DNA of 64,000 bases from Diphasiastrum complanatum (Eukaryota > Streptophyta > Lycopodiopsida > Lycopodiales > Lycopodiaceae): assembly GCA_029204225.1 (NCBI GenBank), contig CM055100.1, positions 64,575,592 to 64,639,591 on the forward strand, written 5' to 3'. Positions 45,548-57,122 of this stretch are shown one piece after another; within the stretch, counting starts at the first letter, position 1, and each line of letters opens with the position of its first letter. Under the pieces are notes generated by a model. That model was not told the DNA's origin, searched no databases, and worked only from the letters and a program-made list of their open reading frames with translations. Both the position numbers and the translations under genes were made by a program.

Positions 45548-46107
45548 TTACTTTTCTCGACATAATTCTATGTAAGTTGCATACAAAGCAAAATGAGCAG
45601 ATCGGAGAATAGTATTCTCGGGTCCATAACCTAAAATCTTTAGTACAATTGAGCGTTTAACAAAAATTATTTTATGTGGTTTAATGAACTTATGACCACC
45701 TAAGTAATGAGACAATGCCTTTACTGCCATAGTAATTGTTTTGCCTTGAGCACTGAACTTTGAATGGGCAACACAAATCTCATGGTTTTTGAAGATTTTG
45801 AGATAATTTCTAAGGCCGTTGTCCTTGTTAAATTTTTCTGAGTAGGTTCGAAAGCCACTTCATCGAATGGCAAATTCGTCAATAAGAACGGCCTCCTGAA
45901 AATATGAAAAGTAAAATGTTAATTTTTATAATGAATATAAACAATATGCAAAACTAGTTGCATGCATAAAAAATAAGAGAACCCACACATTCAACGATAT
46001 TTGCTTCAATCAATTCGGGGTGGTCAATTTTGTGACCCTTTTGCGAGCTTAACTCATTTGGTTGGTATATTTTTCGAGGCCCAAAACCAAGTTGGGTTTG
46101 GAAAGCA
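45548..46107 (-). pseudogene. Unassigned spliced coding relic B, 3' part
   Basis: Minus-strand exon (about 46107-45987) reads FQTQLGFGPRKIYQPNEL and ends IVEC at donor GTGGGT. After a 91-bp intron (acceptor TATTTTCAG) the exon 45895-45548 reads EAVLIDEFAIR, one TGA, then FRTYSEKFNKDNGLRNYLK, ICVAHSKFSAQGK, LGGHKFIKPHKIIFVKRS and ends at TAA. Phases agree. The upstream part lies beyond the copia insertion, at 51190 and above. The family is not recognised. Convergent with relic A; both may come from one undescribed element. Confidence 0.5.
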
Positions 46108-46112
46108 ATGAA

Positions 46113-47120
46113 TGTAGAACAACTGATCAGACAGATCTTGATTCTACCAACAAAGCTCGCAATTTACTTAACAAAGGATGAGAAAGAAACGAACGTGAAC
46201 TTGAAACTTTTTCTATTCACGACCAACTTGAAAAGATTCGCGAAACAGTGTCTTGTGGAAGCTCATGGCTTTCTTGTTGAAGCTCAAAAGATTCGCGAAC
46301 AGAACCTTGTCACGAAAATTTTCTATTTCTTGTTCAAGCCTCAGATGTCACAAAATTGTCGTGAATAATTTGCAAAATCTTCTAGACTGTTCTTCAAGCT
46401 CACCTGTCGCGAAACTATCTCAAACAGTTCGCGAAATATTCTAGCTTTCTTCAAGCTCAAGAATTGTCATCTGTCACGAACGATTCGCGAATGACAAACA
46501 TGTCACAAAGAGGCAAGTGTCGCAAACAATTCGTGAAACACGAAGCTGAAACGAAGAGACAGACTGTCGCGAAATATTTGAGAACAGAATTTATTTGACT
46601 ATGAGAAACCAGAACATTGTTGAATATCAACCGTCAAAATGATTGGATTCTATTACAGAAGAAAAAAGGCCAAAGGACTTATTTTGTAACAATATAAATA
46701 CATGTGCACTTATAGGAATACATACTCTCATATTCAAGCTCAGACTTAGACTCAGACTGACTTATTTACTTATGCACTTGCGCACTTACGTACTCTTTGT
46801 AAAATAAATACCACAAGGCAGCAAGAAAAATGTATATTGATTCAGACTCAGAATTATAAAAATTCATTTTCTGATCAAAGTTTCAGTCATTTATTTGATT
46901 ATCTAATTGTCTATCACATTCGCGCATATATTTCAAATTTCTTCACTCATATTTCCGCACGCATAATTTAATCATAATAGAACCGCTCTATTAGTACATA
47001 GATCATATTTAGGCATGATTAAAAACGCTGATATTGGTATGATTTATTCAACCTCTAATCACGTTCTCTAAGGAAGAATTCGCAGAACCTTTCTAACAGT
47101 TTCGCAGAACCTTTCCTACA
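46113..47120 (+). mobile_element. 5' LTR of a complete copia insertion
   Basis: 1008 bp with TGTAG...CTACA ends. ATGAA precedes it (46108-46112) and recurs after the other LTR (51185-51189). A TATA box (TATAAATA) lies at 46693. Six TCGCGA dyads lie between about 46238 and 46572. The primer-binding site TGGTATTAGAGC follows at 47122-47133. Confidence 0.9.
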
Positions 47121-47150
47121 GTGGTATTAGAGCAAATATAGTGATATACA

Positions 47151-50100
47151 GTGAATCAGATAGCCTTATATCCATTAAGAGCCAAATCGAAAGATTGGAA
47201 GATGTCTTCAATCAACAACATTCAGTCTAAGATCAGTACAATCTTGGATGCAGAAGGTTTGAACTATTTAGTCTGGAAGTTAGAAACTTCACTCGTACTA
47301 AAGGGCGAAGGTCTATGGCAATGGGTAGAACCATCACAAGACAAGCCAATTGCTCCTAGCAAGGAACTTCGTGAATGGATGGGAAAAAATACAAAGCTAT
47401 AGCAAATATTGCATCTTCAGTGCATGATGACATAATGCTAGATCTTTTATCGACTTCAAATGCGAAAGAATTGTGGGAAGAACTATGAACCACGAATGAC
47501 ACTCGATCTCGAAATCAAGTCATGTTCTTGGAGGACCAATTGACTTACCTACAATGGGACGGCAAAGACCTGACCACATTTGTAAGAAAGATAAAGGATT
47601 TGTTTATTTCTTTGTAGAATTTCGGCACCGAAAATGCGATCTCAAAGGAAAAGCAGCTTAGGTATTTTCTTCGCGCCCTACCCAGGTCATTTCACACAAC
47701 TCAAACTTTACTAGCGAAAGATTCAACAATGACACTTCAAAAAGCGATAGATGGAGTCAAAGAGGAAGTAGAAGCACACGAACACTATGATGACAATGGT
47801 GATTCCAAAAAAGCTCATTTCACTCAGAAGAATAAATCTTCAAAGAAGTTTAAGTCTAAGAGGGAGTCATTTAAGAAGAATGAAAATTGTTCAGACGAAT
47901 CAAAGACAAATGATCGACAATTTGGAAAGTAGCAGAAAAATTTTGGTGAAAAGAAGATCTGCAACAGATGTAGAAAATCAGGTCATACAGAAGACAAATG
48001 TTGGTTAAATCCAAAGATTGAATGCATTCATTGTCATAAACAGGGTCATGTAGCAGTAGACTGTTATCAGAATGCTAGAAACAAAAAGGAGCTTGAAGCG
48101 AACCTTCAGATTCTAATTTCATCGAAGACAAACCATAATGTTCCAGAGCAGCGGAAGAGAGAACAACAAGAAACTCAGCAACATATGTTTCTAAAAATTT
48201 ATGTTGTTCATCAAATTCGCAAATTCAAAAAGTAGTTCTTGATTCAGGAGCCACCTCACATTTTGTTTCCTCGAAACAAATATTGTCTGAGTATAAGAAG
48301 ACAAAGTATTCAAGACTTATTATACTTGGAGACAGTTCTAAAAAGTTTACATACCCGAAAGTGAAAAAGTAAAAGTTGTACGAGATGTAAGATTTGATGA
48401 GTCAAAGTACATAGCAGACAGTGACTTAGTCGGCTATGAAACTCTCAAGAGTTATTATGAGTTACCATCTATAGAAGTAAAGCAAGCAGATGATAAAGAA
48501 GAATTATCTTCCAAACACAATAGTGATTAAGAGGGAGTTCAATTTTGAGAACCTGAAAGACTCGAAATACCAGATCGAATTCAAGCATAACAGGTCGAAC
48601 CTGAAGATGCGTCTTTGAATTCGAGACCTATACAAACTGTGAGAAGATCTGAAAGGCAGCGCAAACCACCAATAAGATTTGGTCATGATGAATTCTGTGC
48701 CTTCACTAATGAACCTCAGATATTTGAAGTATTGACGGACCAAATAAAGATCGTTGGGTTCAAGCAATGGAGGACTAAATGTCATCCATTTATAAGAACA
48801 ATGTATGGACACTTGCACCTGTACCTGATGGAAGGAAACCAGTCAAATGCAAGTGGATCTACAAGATCAAAACAGGTCCTGATGGAGAAAACATCAGATA
48901 CAAAGCAAGGCTGGTGGCAAAAAGCTTTTCACAGAAATATGGGATTGACTACACTGATACATTCTCACCAGTAATCAAACAGACATCAATTCACTTGTTA
49001 TTCGCTTATGCAGTAGCTCATGATCTCAGAATCCATATAGTGGATGAGAAAACTGCTCTCTTGCATGCAGAATTAGAGGAGGACTTATTCATGGATCAAC
49101 CACAGGAATATCCAGAATACGGATGTCACATGAATAAAAGTATCTATGGTCTGAAATAGGTAGCAAGACAATGGCATAGAAAGAAAGATGAAACACTACG
49201 TTATTTAGACTTCAAACCTTTATTCGCTGAATCAAATGTCTATATCAAACATGTCAAAGATGAAATTAAGATTAGTTGTTTATGTTCATGATACTCTAAT
49301 TTTCTCAAGAAAAGATGAGTTAATTTCAGATGTAAAAAGAAACATTTCTGAAATATTCGAGATCACTGACCTAGGAGAAGCAAGAATCTATCTAGGTTTG
49401 CAAATCGAAAGAGACTTTGACGGTGGTAAGTTATATTTTCATCAACAAAAATATACTCTGAAAATATGGAACAATACTGAGCAAGGCAGATTGTCCGCAG
49501 CTCTTGAAGAAGAGAAGCGAATGGCCAAGACACCCTATCGCAGGCTGATTGGATCATTATTATATCTTGTAGACAACACCAGACCTGATATAGCATTCGT
49601 AGTATACAAGCTGAGCCAATTTAATCAGAACCCATGATCGTTACATTGGAAGTTAGCAAAGAGAATAGTGCAATATCTCCAGGAAAAGAAAGACTATGGA
49701 CTATGTTATTCGAAGGAAGCTGGATTTCACATCAAATCTTACAGTGACGCAAATTGGGCATCCATGAAGGATGATAGCAAAAGCATTTCAGGAGGTTGTA
49801 CACTAGCATCTGGCATAGCCATACTCTGGATAAGCAAGAAGCAAACATCAGTAGCTCAATCTTCCTGTGAGGCCGAATATGTGGCAGCAGCTAAGATGAC
49901 AAATGAGCTAATTTGGATCAAACAGATGTTAGAAGGATTTGATAAATCTATTTTTTAAATCTTATGTCTTATTAATGGATAACACTTCAGCAATCTATCT
50001 TACGAAAGATCCTGTATTTCACTGAAAAACGAAGCACATAGCTATCAAGTATCATGTTATTCGAGACTTAGTCGAGAAGAAGATACTGAAGACAGTCTTC

Positions 50101-50164
50101 ATGCCTACAGAGGAAATGACAGTTGAAATCTTTACAAAGCCACTAAGTAAAGCCTTGTTTGAGA
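47151..50164 (+). pseudogene. Copia gag-pol with two zinc knuckles, integrase deleted
   Basis: Gag frames: LDAEGLNYLVWKLETSLVL (47151 frame), FLEDQLTYLQWDGKDL and TLQKAIDGVKEEVEAHE (47729 frame). Two CCHC knuckles follow, CNRCRKSGHTEDKC and CIHCHKQGHVAVDC (about 47955-48065). The protease site LDSGATSHFVSS is at about 48240. Pre-integrase and integrase core are absent: the protease runs into an integrase C-terminal VRDVRFDE. RT has KCKWIYKIKTGPDG, IVDEKTALLHAEL and VYVHDTLIF, where His replaces the first Asp of YVDD. RNase H has SYSDANWAS, SSCEAEYVA and IFTKPLSKA. The same family as the 33.1-36.4 kb copia, opposite strand. Confidence 0.88.
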
Positions 50165-51184
50165 AGCAGCGAAGAAGATCAGGCAGATCTTAATTCTACC
50201 AACAAAGCTCGTAGTTTACTTAACAAAGGATGAGAAAGAAATGAACGCGAACTCGAAATTTTTTCTATTCGTGACCAACTCAAAAAGATTTACGAAAGAT
50301 TTGCAAAATAGTGTCTTGTGTAAGCTCATGGCTTTTTTGTTGAAGCTCAAAAGATTCGCGAACAGGATCTTGTCGCGAAATTTTTCTGTTTCTTGTTCAA
50401 GCCTCAGATGTCGCAAAATTGTCGCGAACAATTCACAAAATCTTCTGGATTGTTCTTCAAGCTCACTTGTTGCAAAACTACCTTGAATAGTTCACATAAT
50501 ATTCTAGCTTCATTCAAACTCAAGAATTGTCATCTGTCGCGAACGATTTGCGAATGACGAAAATGTCGCGAGGAGACAAGTGTCGCAAACAATTCGCGAA
50601 ACACGAAGCTGAAACGAAGAGACAGACAGTCGCAAAATATTCGCAAACAAAATTTATTTGACTCTGAGAAACCATAATGTTGTTGAATATCAACCGTCAA
50701 AACGATTGGATTCTGTTACAGAAGGAAAAAGGCCAAAGGGCTTATCCTGTAACAATATAAATACATGTGCACTTATAGTAATAACATACTCTCATATTCA
50801 AGCTCAAACTTAGACTCAGACTGACTTATTTACTTATGCACTTGCGCACTTACGTACTCTTTGTAAAAGAGATACCACAAGGCAGCAAGAAAAATGTATA
50901 TTGATTCATACTCAGAATTATAAAAATTCGTTTTTAGATCAAAGTTTCAGTCGTTTATCTGATTATCTAATTTTCTATCACATTCGCGCATATATTTCAA
51001 ATTTCTTCACTCATATTTTCGCACGCATAACTTAATCATAATAGAACTGCTCTATTAGTACATAGATCAGATTCAAGCATGATTAAAAACGTTGATATTG
51101 GTATGATTTATTCAACCTCTAATCGCGTTCTCTAAGAAAGAATTCACAGAACCTTTCTAACAGTTTCGCAGAACCTTTCCTAAA
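50165..51184 (+). mobile_element. 3' LTR of the complete copia insertion
   Basis: Matches 46113-47120 from about 50177 onward; the first dozen bases do not align. It ends CCTAAA where the 5' copy has CCTACA. It has six TCGCGA dyads (about 50356-50593) and a TATA box at about 50756. ATGAA at 51185-51189 is the target duplication. Confidence 0.88.
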
Positions 51185-51189
51185 ATGAA

Positions 51190-51290
51190 CTCGTCCTCTG
51201 AGAGAATATTTTTTTGATGCTCACGGGTCTTCGACAAAGACTGTTGCAAGCACTCTTCTGGACAAAGTGTATCATCATCGATCTCATAGG
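51190..51290 (-). pseudogene. Unassigned coding relic B, 5' part
   Basis: Removing the copia and one ATGAA copy joins this minus-strand frame to the exon at 46107 without a shift. Residues here include CLQQSLSKTREHQKN and SEDEFIAFQ across the junction. An in-frame TGA lies near 51300, or an exon border is nearby. The family is not known. Confidence 0.45.
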
Positions 51291-52062
51291 AGATTCACTC
51301 AAGAAAACAACCATGAACAAGGAGCTCCAAGATTGCCAATAACTCATGAAAGATCTTCTTTATTCAACAAGAGTAATGACAAATACAAGTAAAGCTCCCT
51401 CACAAGAGGGAGGGGGCTCTTAAATAAACAAGAAGGCTGCCCATGTGGAGCCCAAGTGGCAATTCCACTAATTTAGAAATTTCAAGTGGAATTAGCTCTT
51501 CTGCTAGAGGTCACCATCAAAAGGTGGCTCACTCTAATTTATTTAAGAGGGGCCTACATTTATTACTTTGCCTAGGAATAACACTAGCTCCTACATGGTC
51601 ATTCCTTCTTGGGATTCACCATGTAGGCTCACATAAAGATAAATCTGTATTCCTAGCTAGCATTCCCCGGCTCTAATCTTCTTTCTGCTCTCCTTCTTCT
51701 GAGACCTCCTCGGTCTTGGGTGAGATATGCTCTGTATTTTAGCTTGGCTTGGCATCTAGGGGATTCTCTGGAATATGCTAACATTATCCATCCCTGATCT
51801 GTTGCAGGACCCACCCACTGCAACGCATGATGTTATTTAGCTTGGCACCTGAAAAAGTGTGGATCTTCTTTCGCTTTCATAAAACCAGGTTGACCAATCC
51901 CAAACGCTACTAGTAGTATAACTTACTACTATAACCAGCCAGTAATTCCACAACATGAGGTAACCAACACTCGTGCTGGTTTTGCAAATTTAGCACCTGG
52001 CACTTTTGAACTCCATATGATATGAGAAAATTTGAAACCCTATGATGATTTGCCCTATGATT
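51291..52062 (-). promoter_or_regulatory. Possible minus-strand LTR or promoter/poly(A) unit
   Basis: On the minus strand TTATTTAAGAG (about 51430-51417) resembles a TATA box, and GAATAAAG (51365-51358) is a poly(A)-type signal only about 60 nt on, as in the R region of an LTR. No primer-binding site or coding follows except relic B. It could be the promoter of relic B's element. Confidence 0.3.
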
Positions 52063-52068
52063 TGTGAC

Positions 52069-52098
52069 CGGACTCCATAGCCCAATGGATAAGGCACT
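52069..52098 (+). other. tRNA-Arg-like 5' half
   Basis: GACTCCATAGCCCAATGGAT and the following AAGGCAC match the acceptor stem, D-arm and A-box of a plant tRNA-Arg. The anticodon, T arm and B box are absent, so it is a fragment or the head of a tRNA-derived SINE, not a working gene. Confidence 0.5.
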
Positions 52099-52620
52099 AG
52101 GAATTTAAATGATGATTAAAAATGAACTAAGCTGCTAATTGTGATCTGATTGTGTTACAGTATTATCAAGCCTTGTATGCAGGACCTGAGATGTTGTTCT
52201 TCATGAAGATCTGATGCTGATTGGAACCCTTTTGGGTCGGCCTAAGATGCTATTGGCCGGTCCAGGGGGGTAATCTGTTGCTGCTTATCTTGAAGACATG
52301 TTGCTGTATGGCTTTGGGTCAGCCTAGGATGCTATTGGCTGGTCCATTGGTCTTTGTGTAACCAGAGATGTTGAGTTCGAAGAATGGGGACCATTCTTTA
52401 CCCGTGAAGGTCGCCACTGTTTGCGAGGAAAAAGACCCATTTTTCAAGTTATTTTTGACGGAAAATCATCGCCACGCACTATTACGCTGACGTGGAACTG
52501 TTTAAAAATAACGCGTAAATGGCCCATAATGGCCGGTTGCACTGTTATTAAAATATTGTTCATTTGCTAATTTACGTTGTATGAAAATTCCATTTATGTG
52601 CCCTATGCCCCTAGTTTCCG
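52099..52620. other. Unassigned stretch
   Basis: No gene seen. The phrase TTGGGTC(A/G)GCCTA(A/G)GATGC occurs twice (about 52230 and 52315), a small direct repeat of about 85-bp spacing. Confidence 0.3.
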
Positions 52621-53400
52621 GGTTTGTCGAGACTAGGAGGTGCCAAGTATTTTCGTATTACAGTTTTAGTAATTAAAAAATGGGAGCTATTCCAACTTGA
52701 TGTGACAAATGCTTTCTTGAATGGATTCTTGGAAAAGGAAATCTACATGTGCCAACCCGAGGGCTTCATCAAAGATCTAGAAGAAGACAAGGTGTGTTTA
52801 TTGAAGAAGAGTCTTTATGGACTCAAGCAAGCACCAAGAGCATGGTACTCTAGATTGCATTCCTATCTTATTTCCATTGGATTTGTTATAAGTTCTTATG
52901 AACCATCATTGTACTACAAATGTAGTGATGAGAAGATCATTATCTTAGTTTTATATGTTGATGACATTATACTCATAGGAAATGATCTAGATGGCATCAA
53001 AGATGTAAAAATTTTCTTGTCTAGTGAATTTAGGATGGTAGATCTAGGACTTCTAAAAGTTATACTTGGAATAGAAGTCACTAGAAGTGATGATTTTACT
53101 TTCATATGTCAATCTAAGTATGCTAGATCAATCTTAGCAAAATTTGACATGATTGATTGTAAAGGAGTTGAAACTCCCATGGAACTAAGTGTAAAAGTTT
53201 CTAAGGAAAGTGAGGAAGCATCCTTTGAGGACATCACTACCTATAGAATGCTTATTGGTTCCTTGATAACCATCACTAGACTTGATCTTAGTTTTTGTGT
53301 TGGCAAATTGAGTCAATACACGCAAAGTCCACTAATATGTCATTGGAAAGGAGCAAAAAGGGTGTTAAGGTACATCTCGGCTACAAAAAAGTTCTATTTC
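52621..53400 (+). pseudogene. Copia reverse transcriptase fragment
   Basis: A long open frame with both palm motifs intact: ELFQLDVTNAFLNGF and LVLYVDDIILIG. SLYGLKQAPRAWYSRLHSYL, VETPMELS, GKLSQYTQ and AKRVLRYIS follow, leading to RNase H, where it is cut off at about 53390. The start is also truncated; the first 15-20 residues are foreign. A stretch like TTRPDL has lost residues near 53270. Confidence 0.85.
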
Positions 53401-53469
53401 TTTGTAGATTTTTTTTCAATTCTTTCCTTTTGAAGTTTCGTTTTAAAAAAAAATCAAGTTAAAAAAAAA

Positions 53470-53552
53470 ACCTAACCCTACCCTAATCGTACCCTCGTCT
53501 ACCCTAAACCTACCTTTGCACCCCCCTTAAACAGCCCTAACCCTACCCCATT
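53470..53552. repeat. Degenerate CCCTAA-rich tract
   Basis: Several ACCCTA and CCCTAA words (one CCCTAAA) follow an A-rich run. It may be a decayed telomere-like or simple repeat. Confidence 0.4.
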
Positions 53553-53875
53553 TCAGGTTGCGAAATGATCAAGATCCACAGCTACACTTTTTTCTGGCAA
53601 TTTTATTACAGGCTAGAAGTTCGCACTCCCTGAATCTCTATCACGACCACTTTAGGTGCAAGAGCAGATCGAGCAAAATGGGATCACTCATCATCGCGTT
53701 CCAGTCACACAGACCTGAATCATTGCAATACTTGCCATAGCTGCGCTTTGCTACAGTCATGCTCTATTGTGGCACTAGCAGGAAACGTTGCAATCATGTC
53801 TCACTGCCAATTCCAATCGCTCCTCCTTTACCCAACATCCATTGAACTTCTACGAGCCACCAGAAATGGTGAATA
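53553..53875. other. Unassigned stretch before the gypsy 3' end
   Basis: Nothing recognised; probably decayed integrase-end sequence of the following element. Confidence 0.25.
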
Positions 53876-54220
53876 GGCGTGCATACACTTTCTAGACTTA
53901 CTTCCATGTCAGTCTGTTGAAGAAACATATCGGAGAAAATGTTCAAACAATGGTTGAAATACCACCAATCAATGAAGAGGGGAATTTGGAAGTAGAACCA
54001 GAGGCAGTGGTGGGTTACCGAGATAAAGATTTATGAAATGGGAAGATTCCTGATCAAATGGAAAGGATTACCTCCGGAAGACAATACGTGGGAAGATCAT
54101 TCCTAACTAAAGAGATGGCCTACAATTTTGGAGACAGTCAGAGGCCTTATGGAGCACAACACTTGATGAAAACTACATGGTCTTCATTTTTTAGAGCAAA
54201 AATGCTTAAAGTAGGGGAAG
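53876..54220 (+). pseudogene. Gypsy chromovirus 3' coding end with chromodomain
   Basis: FHVSLLKKHIGE-like residues, EPEAVVGYR, then after a stop and frameshift FLIKWKGLPPEDNTWED (about 54050-54100), a chromodomain core. A purine tract (AAAGTAGGGGAAG) ends at 54220. Everything upstream of the integrase C-terminus is missing. Confidence 0.8.
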
Positions 54221-54783
54221 TGTCATGTGCTGCATGTAATTAGCCCATGAGCTTACTAATGAATGGCCAAATATAGCCATGGAGCTAAATTAGATTTGAA
54301 CTAGTCAATAGGACAGTTAATAAAGTGGCTCGAACAACCTCGCTATAATTGAGAGTAGCGGAATTGTAATAATGGTTGTAAGGCCCAATTTAGTTAACTA
54401 AGGCCCCAAACTTATAGTAGAGGCACAAATGACCACTATAAATAGCTGAGATCGTGCTAAATTTGGAGGCTATTGTTCATTTTGTAATTTTGAGTTTTAA
54501 GAGATCTTGGAGCTTCTCTTTGAGAGCTTTCTTGATGAAGAAAGTGGTTCATGTGCCTAAAATCACATGAGAGCTATGATCATGCTCTAGAATCAGGCCC
54601 CTATCTTGTGAATGATCAATAATCATGAATAAAGATACCTTACTTTGCCTAATTTGGTGAAGTTTTGCTACTTTTAGCTATCTTCTTGATTTTTGACTGG
54701 TTTCTTGATTTCTTGCATTTCTATTGTAATTTGATGTTTAATGAATAGATTAGATGTTTGAATGCTAAGGTTGGCACATGACA
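54221..54783 (+). mobile_element. 3' LTR of a gypsy chromovirus
   Basis: 563 bp, beginning TGTCATGTGC and ending GCACATGACA, perfect 10-bp inverted ends. A TATA box (CTATAAATAG) is at about 54437 and GAATAAAG at about 54627. Confidence 0.85.
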
Positions 54784-55650
54784 CTGCGTGGAGCCATTCC
54801 TCCCACGCCCTTCCGTAGCCCTTGGCCTCCTTTCCTCCCACTCCCCTCAGCGCCCTCTCCCACTCCCTCTCTCCCTCAGCACCCTCCAGCAACATTCGCG
54901 AATATTTTGCAATAATATTCCTCAAAAATATTCTCTAAATATTCTCTCCACTCTTCTCTTCCTCCCTGTCCAAGAAAAAAAAAATTGATTTTGTTCAAAA
55001 ATTTATACGGTTGTCCACAATTTTTCACGAGCACCCAAATGTACCATACAGACAACCGTTAAAAAAATTTGCTGTAAAACTTCATAATTCCTTACAGTTC
55101 CTGCAATTTATCCCGAGCACCAAAACATTTCATGGATTTCAAAATTTATAGAATCTAGTTTGTAATTTTTTTTTTAAAATACCTTTGTTCTAAGCTGTAT
55201 ATAACCCATTTTACTAGTATTCCTTAAAACTTCCGTAACTTTTTTATTTGAGCTCAGATTTTAATGGAGTAAAAACAAAAAGTGATCAAAACGACGAGCC
55301 TGACGTTGAGAAGTTATTAAAATTTTGTAATTATTACTTTCCATTTATTTGTTTTAAGAACTTCTTTCTTGAGTCAGATTTTATGTGTTTTCATTAGTTA
55401 TTTTTGAAGCTCCATAATTTTTTGGTTTGAGCTCAGAATTCGACGCTGTAAAAGCAAAATTGCTCGTGGTGACAAATTGAACACAACTGCTACTTCATTT
55501 TTTGTTACACTTTTCATTCACAACCACTTTATTCTTCGAGGACTCAGAATTTTTAAGTGGTTGGAGAAGAGCATTTTTACCAGCTTCTAAAATAACATTC
55601 TGAATAAATTTCAGTCGGCGACTTCATAGTCCACAAATCTTCATTAGCCA
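54784..55650. other. Non-coding stretch, leader-like
   Basis: A CT-rich block (54790-54890) is followed by AT-rich text in which TTTGAGCTCAGA recurs (about 55249 and 55429). No domain seen. The repeated phrases resemble untranslated leaders of plant LTR elements. Confidence 0.3.
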
Positions 55651-55656
55651 TTAATG

Positions 55657-55806
55657 ATGGATTACCGTTATAGTGAAAACATTCAACTTCTATCTATTGG
55701 CGAAATGCAATCTAAAATCGCACTTTATGGCTATGCATTTGATGGACAACCAAGTTCAATCAACATTGATGATTGTTTGACTAAATTAGAAGCTAGGGTC
55801 AGGTGA
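55657..55806 (+). CDS. Small unassigned open frame (49 codons)
   Basis: Starts MDYRYSENIQLLSIG and ends at TGA. Similar-looking coding text continues in another frame to about 55920 (LKNVYNGLPADLQQR). It may be a decayed gag-like fragment; I do not recognise it. Confidence 0.25.
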   Translation: MDYRYSENIQLLSIGEMQSKIALYGYAFDGQPSSINIDDCLTKLEARVR

Positions 55807-56159
55807 AACCAACTTTGGTTCTACGTCTGCTCATCTGATACCTACAGGAATCACAAACTTAGACAGCCAATTTATTTGAAGAATGTCTACAACGGGCTTC
55901 CGGCTGATCTCCAGCAAAGGGTAACCAATCCTATCATAATTTCAAAGTTCAAATGTTAAGTTTAATAACTTGAAGTCATTGAAGACTTGGCCATCTTCAT
56001 GGACTTCCACAAAACTTGCATTTAGAACAAGTCTGCAGAAATACATTATTTTTTCAACACTCTGCAAAATATACACTATGTTTTCAACAGCTTCGGCTTT
56101 TTCGCATTTTTCCGAAATACAAAAACTTGCATAGTTCAAAAGTCTAACTGTTTTTAACA

Positions 56160-56320
56160 CACCTTCGGCCTTTTGCGAAAAATGCAAAGAGAGAGAAAAT
56201 TTCTGAAGGTCATCTATTTTCATGCGTTAAACTGTTTTAAAGACATCGTCTTTTTGAAGGCACCTTCGGCCTTTTGCGAAAAATGCAAAGAGAGAAAAAT
56301 CCCGAAGGTCGTCTAAAATA
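56160..56320. repeat. Direct repeat of about 55 bp, spacing about 101 bp
   Basis: ACCTTCGGCCTTTTGCGAAA begins near 56161 and again near 56262, followed in both by AATGCAAAGAGAGA and GAAGGTC. A shorter related phrase lies at about 56090. It is upstream of the copia LTR at 56.4 kb. Confidence 0.85.
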
Positions 56321-56343
56321 AACGAGGAACGTTCCAGCGATGT

Positions 56344-57079
56344 CCTCGTCCACGTCAACGATGCTGATCTATTGACCGTATATATTGTGTACAGTTGTCA
56401 CAAAAGCCATATACTTCCAAGTACAACGACTTTCCTAATTAGGTGACAAGCATTCAATGTAATTAATACACGAATGAAATATATAAATAGATCGTCCAAG
56501 CACGGATTAGTTGTTGCTCTGTCCATGAGACACATTATTTGAGCCTCCCAATTACGCCGTCAATTTTTTGTTGTAATTGTTATTTGTATTGTGCTTCAGT
56601 GTAATATAGTAGTAGCTTGCTTTTATCTGTGTACAATGTAGATGAATGCTTGTTGTGATTGAATGCACTTTCACTGTTGTTTGATCGCACTTGTTTACTC
56701 ACTCTGATCAGAACACGGACGTCTACAACTCCTCAGTTTTTGATCAAACGATGGTTTTTTTTGACGCCTGAGGAACGCGATATTATACTGCTCTTCCATT
56801 TATGTCAGAATTACACTTCACATTGAATCTGATTTCAGTAGTACCATACACAAACCATCTCTAATCTCTTCGGTGGACTATACTCTTGTTTTAGCATATG
56901 AATTAAATTTGAAGATATTGTTGGGCAATCAGAACACTTGAAGTTGTGATTACATTTAGCATAAGTTGTCTATTAGACTATTTTTGCATTTAGCAGCCGA
57001 TTAGAACGGAAGAGCTGTTCCGCAATATTTTTGCTCTCTTCTCCGTTCGCGTTCTTCTATCTCCCTTGCCCCATCAGAT
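56344..57079 (+). mobile_element. Probable 5' LTR of a copia element
   Basis: A TATA-like TATATAAATAG lies at about 56479, and the stretch ends just before the primer-binding site TGGTATCAGAGCG at 57080-57092. The left end is uncertain, as are the TG...CA ends. The 3' partner is missing because the element is truncated. Confidence 0.55.
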
Positions 57080-57122
57080 TGGTATCAGAGCGTAAGTTTG
57101 TTCTATTTGTATACTATTATCA

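Noticed and set aside
51291-52062. Endogenous pararetrovirus fragment
   Set aside because: Only a TATA-like box and a poly(A)-like signal are seen. No capsid, movement, protease or RT motif supports it.
53470-53552. Interstitial telomere repeat
   Set aside because: Only one exact CCCTAAA unit is present, and the rest is irregular.
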